Shown here piece by piece: positions 57,557-64,000 of a DNA stretch of 64,000 bases. Location: NCBI RefSeq assembly GCF_022808815.1, contig NZ_JAKZLC010000001.1, positions 930,001-994,000 on the forward strand. The letters run 5' to 3'. Positions within the stretch are counted from its first letter, which is position 1; each line of letters starts with the position of its first letter. This stretch comes from Geothrix paludis (lineage in GTDB: Bacteria > Acidobacteriota > Holophagae > Holophagales > Holophagaceae). Below the pieces are notes generated by a model. It was not told the DNA's origin, searched no databases, and saw only the letters and a program-made list of their open reading frames with translations. The translations under genes were made by a program, and so were the position numbers.

Positions 57557-58924
57557 GTGTTCGGCAAGATCCAGCACATCCATTTCGTGGGCATCGGCGG
57601 GATCGGCATGTCCGGCATCGCGGAGGTCCTCGCCAACCTGGGCTACCGGGTGTCAGGCTCGGACCTGCGGGAGACCGCCGTCACCCAGCGCCTGCGGGGC
57701 CTGGGCATCGAGGTGCACCTGGGCCACCGGGGCGAGGCCATCGAAGGCGCCCAGGTGGTGGTGATCTCGTCGGCCGTGAAGGGCGACAACCCGGAAGTGG
57801 TGGCGGCCCATGCCGCCAAGGTGCCCGTGATCCCCCGGGGCGAGATGCTGGCGGAGCTGATGCGCATGAAGTACGGCATCGCCATGGCCGGCTCCCACGG
57901 CAAGACCACCACCACCAGCATGGTGGCCCAGGTGCTCAGCCAGGGCGGCCTCGACCCCACCATCGTCATCGGCGGCAAGCTCGGCACCATCGGCAGCAAC
58001 GCCAAGCTGGGCAAGGGCGACATCCTGGTGGCGGAGGCCGACGAGAGCGACGGCAGCTTCCTCATGCTGAACCCCACCCTGGCCACCATCACCAACATCG
58101 ACCGCGAGCACCTCGACCACTACCGCGACCTGGAGGAGATCCAGGAGGCCTTCGTGGCCTTCGCCAACAAGGTGCCCTTCTACGGATCGGTGTTCCTCTG
58201 CATGGACGATCCCCACGCCGCCGCCGTGCGCCCGCGCCTGAAGCGGCAGGTGCGGACCTACGGCACCCACCCCCAGGTGGACATCCGCGCCCAGGAGATC
58301 CGGCAGGAGGGCTTCCGCACCCACTTCAAGGTCCGGGCCTACGGCGAGGATCTGGGGGCCTTCAGCCTGGGCGTGCCGGGCCACCACATGGTGCTGAACG
58401 CCCTGGCCGCCATCGGCGTTGCCCTGGAGCTCGAAGTGGACCGCGAGACCATTCGCACCAGCCTGGCCGCCTTCACGGGCGCCGACCGGCGCTTCCAGGT
58501 CAAGGGCGAGAAGGATGGCGTGCTGGTGGTGGACGACTACGGCCACCACCCCACAGAGATCGCCGCCACCCTCGCCGCGGCCCGCGCCGGCTTCCCGGAC
58601 CGCCGCATCGTGGCCGCCTTCCAGCCCCACCGCTACAGCCGCACGAGGGCACTGCTGGAAGAGTTCAGCACGGCGTTCTTCGAGGCGGATTCCGTGGTGG
58701 TCACCGACATCTACCCCGCCGGCGAGCCCCCCATCCAGGGCGTGGACAGCGCCGCCGTCGTGGAGGCCCTGCGCGCCCACGGCCAGAAGGACGTCCACCT
58801 CGCCGGCCGGATCGACGATCTGCCCGAGGTCCTCAGGCGCCTGACCCGCAGCGGGGATCTCCTCATCACCTTCGGCGCGGGTTCCATCACGCAGGCCGGA
58901 CCGGCCTTCCTGGGCCTGGCCTGA
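57557..58924 (+). CDS. murC: UDP-N-acetylmuramate-L-alanine ligase
   Basis: MurC adds the first L-Ala to UDP-MurNAc in peptidoglycan synthesis. The 455-residue product starts with GTG and has the N-terminal nucleotide motif HFVGIGGIGMSGIAEVL, the ATP loop AMAGSHGKTTTTSMVAQVL (Lys116), ADESDGSFLMLNPTLATITNI, HLDHY and DDYGHHPTEIAATLAA. The family length is normal (E. coli 491). Other mur genes are not adjacent, and the next gene is a peptidase 7 bp downstream. The upstream region also serves the divergent hypothetical gene. Confidence 0.95.
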   Translation: MFGKIQHIHFVGIGGIGMSGIAEVLANLGYRVSGSDLRETAVTQRLRGLGIEVHLGHRGEAIEGAQVVVISSAVKGDNPEVVAAHAAKVPVIPRGEMLAELMRMKYGIAMAGSHGKTTTTSMVAQVLSQGGLDPTIVIGGKLGTIGSNAKLGKGDILVAEADESDGSFLMLNPTLATITNIDREHLDHYRDLEEIQEAFVAFANKVPFYGSVFLCMDDPHAAAVRPRLKRQVRTYGTHPQVDIRAQEIRQEGFRTHFKVRAYGEDLGAFSLGVPGHHMVLNALAAIGVALELEVDRETIRTSLAAFTGADRRFQVKGEKDGVLVVDDYGHHPTEIAATLAAARAGFPDRRIVAAFQPHRYSRTRALLEEFSTAFFEADSVVVTDIYPAGEPPIQGVDSAAVVEALRAHGQKDVHLAGRIDDLPEVLRRLTRSGDLLITFGAGSITQAGPAFLGLA

Positions 58925-58931
58925 GGCGCGC

Positions 58932-61559
58932 ATGAGGCGGCGCTCCCTCCTCCTGCCTGTCCTCATCGCCCCGGCCTGCGCCCCGATCAGCCTCCTGGCC
59001 GGCCTTCCGCCCGGCCTGCTGCCGGCCGGAGACCGCCGCCCCGACGTGCCCCGGCCGGATCTTGGCTCCCGCTACACCTCCCACCATGACCTGTTCGCCT
59101 ACGTCCGGGCCCTGGCCGCGGCGGCGCCGGACCGGGTGAAGCTCCTCACCCTGAACGTCACGGAAGAAGGGCGGGAACAGCCCTTCCTCGTCATCAGCGC
59201 GCCGGAGAACCTGAAGCGCCTGGACGAGCTGCAGGCCCTCAACGCGAAGCTGGCGGACCCCCGCACCTGCGGGGAGGACGAGGCCCGCCGCATCGCGGAG
59301 ACCAACCCCGCCTTCGTGTGGCTGGGCTATTCGGTGCACGGCTCCGAGGCTTCGGGTTCCGAGGCGGCCCTGGCCGTGGCCTATCACTTCGCCTCCGCCC
59401 GCCAGCCGGAGGTTCTGAAGCAGCTCGACCGCGTGGTGCTGCTCATGGACCTCACGCAGAACCCGGACGGGCTGGCCCGGCACAGGCAAGCCGTGGCGGA
59501 GGCTTCGACCCCCTTCAACACCAACGACCCCATGGACGCCACGAACACAGGCCGCTGGCCCGGGGGACGATTCAACCACCGGCTCTTCGACCTGAATCGT
59601 GACTGGGCCTGGCAGACCCAGGGCGAGTCCCGGGCCAAGGCCGCCGCCTTCCTGCGCTGGAACCCCCAGGTGCTGGCGGACTACCACGAGATGTGGCCCG
59701 AAGCCACCTATTACTTCCCGCCCACCATGCAGCCCATCCACGAGGCGCTCCCCGCGGCCTTCTCCGGCCGCTGGCAGGCGGCCTTCGGGAAGGGCGTGGC
59801 CCGGGCCTTCGACGCCCACGGCTGGGCCTACTTCAGCCGGGACGTGTTCGACCTCTTCTACCCCGGCTACGGAGACTCCTGGCCCACCTTCCAGGGCGCC
59901 GTGGGCATGACCTTCGAAGTGGCGGGCCAGGGCGGGCCCGCCTACAAGCGGCAGGATGGCGAGATCCTCACCCTCGAGGGACGCATCCAGCGCCACGTGG
60001 CCGCCAGCCTGGCCACCGTGGCCACCGCCGCCAGCGAGCGCCAGGCCCTCCTCTGGGACTACCAGCGGGCCCGCCGCGAGCGCGTGGCCCAGGGCGACCG
60101 CGCCGGGGCCTTCCTCCTGGCGGAGGGGGACGATCCGGGCCGGACGAGGGCCCTGGTGGACCTGCTGGGACGGAACGGCATCGAGGTGCTGCGCACGACG
60201 GGGCCGGTGGGCACGGCCGGCCTGGAGCCCATCGGCCTCGCCAAGGCCCCGGGCCTGCCCGCGGGCAGCTACCTGGTGTCCCTGGACCAGCCCCGGGGCG
60301 ATCTGGCCCAGGCCCTGCTGGAGGGCGAGGCCCACATGGGCCCCAAGCCCACCTACGACCTCACGGCCTGGAGCCTGCCCCTGGCCTTCCATGTGCCCGC
60401 CTGGCGGGCGAAGGCCCGCCCCAAGATCGCCACGGCGCCCCTCACGGTGGCCGAGGAGGGTACGCTCCCCGAGGCGGCCTGGGGCTACCTCATCCCCGCC
60501 GGCCACGAGGGGGTCGAACGCACGGTGGCGGCCCTGCTTCAGGAAGGCTTCAAGGCCACCGTCCTGGCCGAACCGGCCGCCTACCGGAGCCAGCGGTTCG
60601 GAGCGGGCACCATCGTCCTGCCCCGACGCACGAACCTGGAATCCCTGGCCGGGCGGCTGCAGGCCCTGGCCCGGGAGAACCATCACCCGGTGGTGGCCAT
60701 GGACACCGCCCAGATGGACGCGGGGCCCGATCTGGGGTCCAACCGGGCCCTGATCCTGCGGACCCCCCGTATCGCCATCCTCATGGACCGCCCCGCCAAC
60801 CCCATGGCCTTCGGCGCCCTCGCCCACACCCTCACCGAGGCCGGCCTGCCCTTCGTGCAGCTGCGCGCCGACCGGTTCGGAGCCGTCCCCCTGGCCCGAT
60901 TCACCCACGTCCTCGTCGTGGACGATGGCGCCCAGGGCAAAGCCTGGCAGCAGACCCTCGGCGAGGGCGGCGCGGCGAAGCTGAAGGCCTGGATCACCGA
61001 GGGCGGCAGCCTGCTGGCCTTCCAGGGCGGGGCCGCCTACGCCTCCCGGGCCGGTCTCACCCCCACGGGCTACCACCTGCTGGCCAAAGCGGCGGAGGAG
61101 GCCCGGCTGAAGGAGAAGGACCCCAAGCGCGAAGCGCCCAAGGCCGATCCCGCGGACCTGGTGCGCCCCTGGGACAAGCGCGAGGAGCGGGCCCTGGAGG
61201 AGAGCATCCCCGGGGCCTTCCTGAAGGTCCAGGTGGACGGCGGCCATCCCCTGGCCTGGGGCCTCCACGCCGAGGGCGGCGCGGCGGTGCTCGACACCAG
61301 CGACCCCATCCTCGAGCTGAGCCAGGGCGGCGAGAACCCCCTCCACTACGGCAAGGAGGAGCTGAAGGTCTCCGGCCTGGTGCCGAAGGCCATGGAAGCC
61401 AAGCTCCAGCAGACCGCCTATGCCCTTCGCGAGAAGCTGGGCCTGGGGGCGGTGATCCTGGTGGCGGGCGATCCGGTCTTCCGCGGGCAGGAGCCCTTCA
61501 CGCGCCGCCTGCTGTTCAACGCCATCTTCTTCGGGGCCTACCGGCCTGCTCCAGAATGA
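58932..61559 (+). CDS. Secreted M14-family zinc carboxypeptidase-like protein
   Basis: The 875-residue protein has a signal sequence (MRRRSLLLPVLIAPACAPIS), possibly with a lipobox. An M14 domain (about 45-360) has the first zinc pair His-x-x-Glu in YSVHGSEASG. The conserved NPDGLARH and NRDWAWQTQGE segments follow, with the third His in LADYHEMWPE and a possible catalytic Glu in MTFEVAG. The last 500 residues (about 370-875) contain alpha/beta segments of no sure family. Such long M14 proteins are frequent in Acidobacteriota and Bacteroidota. The substrate (peptides or cell-wall peptides) is not known. It follows murC but the link may be only positional. Confidence 0.85.
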   Translation: MRRRSLLLPVLIAPACAPISLLAGLPPGLLPAGDRRPDVPRPDLGSRYTSHHDLFAYVRALAAAAPDRVKLLTLNVTEEGREQPFLVISAPENLKRLDELQALNAKLADPRTCGEDEARRIAETNPAFVWLGYSVHGSEASGSEAALAVAYHFASARQPEVLKQLDRVVLLMDLTQNPDGLARHRQAVAEASTPFNTNDPMDATNTGRWPGGRFNHRLFDLNRDWAWQTQGESRAKAAAFLRWNPQVLADYHEMWPEATYYFPPTMQPIHEALPAAFSGRWQAAFGKGVARAFDAHGWAYFSRDVFDLFYPGYGDSWPTFQGAVGMTFEVAGQGGPAYKRQDGEILTLEGRIQRHVAASLATVATAASERQALLWDYQRARRERVAQGDRAGAFLLAEGDDPGRTRALVDLLGRNGIEVLRTTGPVGTAGLEPIGLAKAPGLPAGSYLVSLDQPRGDLAQALLEGEAHMGPKPTYDLTAWSLPLAFHVPAWRAKARPKIATAPLTVAEEGTLPEAAWGYLIPAGHEGVERTVAALLQEGFKATVLAEPAAYRSQRFGAGTIVLPRRTNLESLAGRLQALARENHHPVVAMDTAQMDAGPDLGSNRALILRTPRIAILMDRPANPMAFGALAHTLTEAGLPFVQLRADRFGAVPLARFTHVLVVDDGAQGKAWQQTLGEGGAAKLKAWITEGGSLLAFQGGAAYASRAGLTPTGYHLLAKAAEEARLKEKDPKREAPKADPADLVRPWDKREERALEESIPGAFLKVQVDGGHPLAWGLHAEGGAAVLDTSDPILELSQGGENPLHYGKEELKVSGLVPKAMEAKLQQTAYALREKLGLGAVILVAGDPVFRGQEPFTRRLLFNAIFFGAYRPAPE

Positions 61560-61581
61560 AGCCCGGAATGAGGGACGCCCG

Positions 61582-62163
61582 ATGACCAACCCCAGCGGCC
61601 GCCGCTTCACCCTCGCCATCACCGGCGCTTCCGGCTCGGCCTTCGGTGTGGCCGTGCTGCGGCGCCTGTCCGCCAACCCTGCGGTCGAGGAGATCGCCTT
61701 GCTGCTCTCCCCCACCGGAAAGCGCTGCCTGCTGGACGAGACGGGCCTCATGCCGAAGGACCTGGCGGCCCTGCCGAAAGTGGGCCTGCGGGATGAGCGC
61801 GACCTGGGCGCGGACATTTCCTCGGGCTCCCACCGCCACGACGGCATGGCCATCGTGCCCTGCAGCGCCGGCGCCCTGGGCCGCATCGCCTCCGGCGTGA
61901 GCGAATCCCTCGTGAGCCGCGCCGCGGACGTATGCCTGAAGGAGCACCGCCCCCTGGTGCTCTGCCTCCGGGAGACGCCGCTCAACCGCATCCACCTGGA
62001 GAACATGCTCCGCGTCCACGACGCCGGCGCCATCGTGATGCCCCTCATGCCCAGCTTCTACACCGCCCCCAAGGCCCTCGACGACCTCTACGACACCTTC
62101 GCCACCCGTGTGCTGGACCAGCTGGGACTGCGGGAAAGCGATTCCCGCCGGTGGAAGGAATGA
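61582..62163 (+). CDS. ubiX: UbiX-like flavin prenyltransferase
   Basis: The 193-residue protein makes prenylated FMN, the cofactor of UbiD decarboxylases. Motifs are clear: AITGASGSAFGVAVLRRL, SGSHRHDGMAIVPCSAGALG, RIASGVSESLVSRAADV, LKEHRPLVLCLRETPL and the C-terminal GAIVMPLMPSFYTAP. No ubiD gene is in the window. It overlaps the PfkB kinase gene by 4 bp (ATGA), which suggests one transcript, but there is no known link between these activities. Confidence 0.95.
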   Translation: MTNPSGRRFTLAITGASGSAFGVAVLRRLSANPAVEEIALLLSPTGKRCLLDETGLMPKDLAALPKVGLRDERDLGADISSGSHRHDGMAIVPCSAGALGRIASGVSESLVSRAADVCLKEHRPLVLCLRETPLNRIHLENMLRVHDAGAIVMPLMPSFYTAPKALDDLYDTFATRVLDQLGLRESDSRRWKE

Positions 62164-63056
62164 TCCCCCCGGAGGTCGTCGTCGTCGGGTGCGCGGGCCT
62201 CGACACCAACGTGTACCTTCCGCCGGAAGGCATCGACTGGACCGTGGAGGGGAACTTCACGGAGAACCTGGACTGCGTGGGCCAGGCCGGGGGCTATGCC
62301 AGCCTGGGCTACGCGGCCCTGGGGCGGCGCGTGGGCTTCATCGGCCATGTGGGCGAGGACGCCGCGGGCGGGGCCGTCCGTCAGCGGCTCGCGGATGCCG
62401 GCGTCGACCTGCGTGGCCTGGGCGTGGATCCGACGGGCACCGCCCGGAGCGTGAACCTGATGTATCCCGATGGCCGGCGGAAGAACTTCTACGACGGGAA
62501 GGGGCGCACCGGCCTCGATCTGGACTTGCCGCTCTGCCGCGAGGTGATGTCCGGGGCCCGGCTGGCGCACCTGAACATCCCGGACTGGGCTCGCCGCCTG
62601 CTGCCGATGGCGAAGGAACTGGGCCTCACCGTGGCCTGCGACCTCCAGGATGTCCTCGACCCGGCGGATTCCTATCGGCGCGACTTCATCGAGCAGGCGG
62701 ACATCCTCTTCTTCTCCGCCGCCAATCACGGGGATCCCTCCACGCTCATCCGGGCCTTCCTGGCGGGTCATCCGGACCGCATCGTGGTGTCGGGCATGGG
62801 CGCGCAGGGCTGCGCCCTGGGTACCCGCGGCGGCATCGCCTTCTTCCCGCCCGTGGCCAACGAGCGGCCCGTGGTGGACACCAACGGCGCCGGCGACGCC
62901 CTCGCCGTCGGGTTCCTCACCAGCTACGTGCTGGAAGGGCGATCGCTGGAGGCGTCCATCCGGCGGGGTCAGATCGCCGCCCGCCACACCTGCACCCTGC
63001 GGGGAACCTCCTCCGGCCTCATCACGGCCCGGGAGTTGGACGCCCGGTCCCGCTGA
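62160..63056 (+). CDS. PfkB-family carbohydrate/nucleoside kinase
   Basis: The 298-residue ribokinase-like protein has the N-terminal VVVVGCAGLDTNVY and QAGGYASLGYAALGRRVGFIGHVGEDAAG signatures. The C-terminal PfkB signature DTNGAGDALAVGFL contains the catalytic base Asp246 and the anion hole. It probably phosphorylates a sugar or nucleoside, with the exact substrate unknown. Its start is the ATG overlapping ubiX. It is convergent with ftsX (9 bp apart). Confidence 0.85.
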   Translation: MIPPEVVVVGCAGLDTNVYLPPEGIDWTVEGNFTENLDCVGQAGGYASLGYAALGRRVGFIGHVGEDAAGGAVRQRLADAGVDLRGLGVDPTGTARSVNLMYPDGRRKNFYDGKGRTGLDLDLPLCREVMSGARLAHLNIPDWARRLLPMAKELGLTVACDLQDVLDPADSYRRDFIEQADILFFSAANHGDPSTLIRAFLAGHPDRIVVSGMGAQGCALGTRGGIAFFPPVANERPVVDTNGAGDALAVGFLTSYVLEGRSLEASIRRGQIAARHTCTLRGTSSGLITARELDARSR

Positions 63057-63065
63057 GGCCCGGAA

Positions 63066-63995
63066 TCAGCCTGCGCTCTCCATCAGCGCGGCCTCAGCGC
63101 GCTGGGCCCGGCGGGTGCTCCAGAAGGCCCAGAGCGCGCCCAGGGCGCCGGTGACGGCTCCCACGAAGGCGAGCAGCGCCATGCTTCCGGCGGAGAAGAA
63201 GCCCAGGCGGGCCAGGTCCACCAGGAGCGGCGAGAGGCCGCCCATGCCCCGGGAGACGGGCAGCCACAGGCCGAACAGGCCCAGCAAGGCCAGGATGCTG
63301 CCCCCGAAGCCCAGGGCCGCGCCTTCCAGCACCAGGGGCGTGCGGATGAAGCTCTCGGAGGCCCCCACCAGGCGCATGATGCTGATCTCCTCCTCCCGGG
63401 CCAGGATGCTCATGCGGATGACGTTCCCCGTGGCGAAGCCCGCGGCCACCAGGAGGAGCACGCCCAGGCTGGCCAGGGCCGAGCGCAGCATCCGGGCCAT
63501 GCGCTGGATCTGCTCCAGCCGTTCCTGGTCCGCCAGCACATCGCCCACGCCCGGAAGGTTCCGGAGGCTCGCGGCCACCTCCACCGCCTTGGCGCCTTCG
63601 GCGAGGTCCTGGCGGAGGCTCAGCTCCAGGCTCTCCGGAAGGGCGTCCTGGCCGGCGCTCTCCAGCAGCAGGCCCGCTTCGCGCGTGGCCGACTGGAAGC
63701 GCTTGCGGTTCTCCACGGCGGTCACCCGGCGCACCTCCCGGAAGCGCGGATCCCGCCGGAGACGGGCCTCGGCCTCATCGAGGGTCTTGCCATCGGCGGC
63801 GTAGACCACCACCTTGGCCATGTCCTCCAGGCGCCCCACGAAGCGGTCGAGGCTCTCCACCAGGAGCAGGCCGCCGCCCGCCAGGAGGAGGCCCGACGCC
63901 AGGGTGAGCACGGCGAGGAAGTACTGGCCTCGGTGCCGGAAGAGGTCCCGCAGCACATCCTGGAGCAGCAATCCCAGGAGGCGGAGGGCGGTCAC
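63066..63995 (-). CDS. ftsX: Cell-division ABC transporter permease FtsX
   Basis: The 309-residue membrane protein has the FtsX organisation: a cytoplasmic N-terminus with a first helix (YFLAVLTLASGLLLAGGGLLLV), a periplasmic domain of about 120 residues, then three helices. The conserved VIRMSILAREEEISIMRLVGASESFIRTP lies before the third. With FtsE it activates peptidoglycan hydrolases at the division site. The gene starts with GTG (63995), overlapping a TGA at 63992-63994 that ends an upstream minus-strand gene, presumably ftsE. Only the last two codons of that gene are inside the window. Confidence 0.9.
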   Translation of the reverse strand: MTALRLLGLLLQDVLRDLFRHRGQYFLAVLTLASGLLLAGGGLLLVESLDRFVGRLEDMAKVVVYAADGKTLDEAEARLRRDPRFREVRRVTAVENRKRFQSATREAGLLLESAGQDALPESLELSLRQDLAEGAKAVEVAASLRNLPGVGDVLADQERLEQIQRMARMLRSALASLGVLLLVAAGFATGNVIRMSILAREEEISIMRLVGASESFIRTPLVLEGAALGFGGSILALLGLFGLWLPVSRGMGGLSPLLVDLARLGFFSAGSMALLAFVGAVTGALGALWAFWSTRRAQRAEAALMESAG

Positions 63996-64000
63996 GAGGC

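Noticed and set aside
63992-64000. Last two codons and stop of an upstream gene, presumably ftsE
   Set aside because: Only nine bases lie in the window, too little to support a separate feature. It is mentioned with ftsX.
1-64000. Phage, toxin-antitoxin or restriction/defence islands
   Set aside because: No integrase, phage structural, nuclease-methylase or paired toxin-antitoxin genes were recognised. Gene content and codon use look uniform.

Overview
The window is a high-G+C (roughly two-thirds by eye), gene-dense bacterial chromosome segment. It holds about 60 protein-coding genes, many joined by 1-4 bp ATGA/TGATG overlaps. No rRNA, tRNA, CRISPR array, prophage or transposase gene was seen. 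The mix of a diderm envelope (Tol-Pal, Mla-type lipid transport, lipoproteins, a beta-barrel protein), separate glyQ and glyS, a multiheme cytochrome c/Fe-S/NrfD module, DUF3857 proteins and large secreted peptidases fits an Acidobacteriota bacterium, possibly a Holophagae/Geothrix relative. That placement is inference from gene content only.

Layout. 1-4193 (minus): Nudix and rnhB, then tolB-pal-cpoB and the first codons of a GHMP kinase. 4364-9740: a secreted serine protease, a GT2 glycosyltransferase, an M61 peptidase and a TetR regulator. 9801-10074: a MITE-like element (copy A). 10072-16529: miaE, an EamA transporter, a DUF2520 protein, a helical-repeat protein, an acyl-CoA dehydrogenase, elbB and an aminotransferase. 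16547-22264: a five-gene block (duplicated zinc-ribbon/DUF4178 membrane protein, a 59-residue protein, DUF350, a membrane-anchored spermidine-synthase-like protein and a Tat lipoprotein flavin oxidoreductase). It ends in MITE copy B (22262-22601), which also rewrites the C-terminus of the convergent histidine phosphatase. 23392-28031: a membrane protein and a tetraheme cytochrome / Tat Fe-S lipoprotein / NrfD module. 28035-38283 (minus): an HD-GYP regulator, a small helical protein, guaA, two DUF3857 proteins, glyS and glyQ. 38342-42697: a GNAT, a Sel1-repeat protein, carbamate kinase, YciI and OsmC proteins. 42894-48298 (minus): an Mla-like lipid transporter with a degenerate ATPase, a beta-barrel protein, CAP and DUF4395 proteins and cysK. 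48420 onward: an Rrf2 regulator divergent from cysK, a 1038-residue C45 hydrolase, an RluA synthase, a GT2/membrane-protein/DAG-kinase-like group, murC, an M14 peptidase, ubiX, a PfkB kinase and ftsX.

Main points of interest. (1) Two copies of a palindromic-ended element (20-bp perfect terminal repeats, TA duplication) both sit on the TA of a neighbouring stop codon. (2) The ABC ATPase of the Mla-type operon has lost its Walker A lysine, signature motif and catalytic glutamate. (3) The DUF4178/DUF350/aminopropyltransferase/oxidoreductase block looks like one poorly understood membrane-associated polyamine-linked system. (4) A perfect palindrome lies between cysK and its likely Rrf2 repressor. 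(5) A 28-nt intergenic repeat appears three times, once inside the glyQ reading frame.
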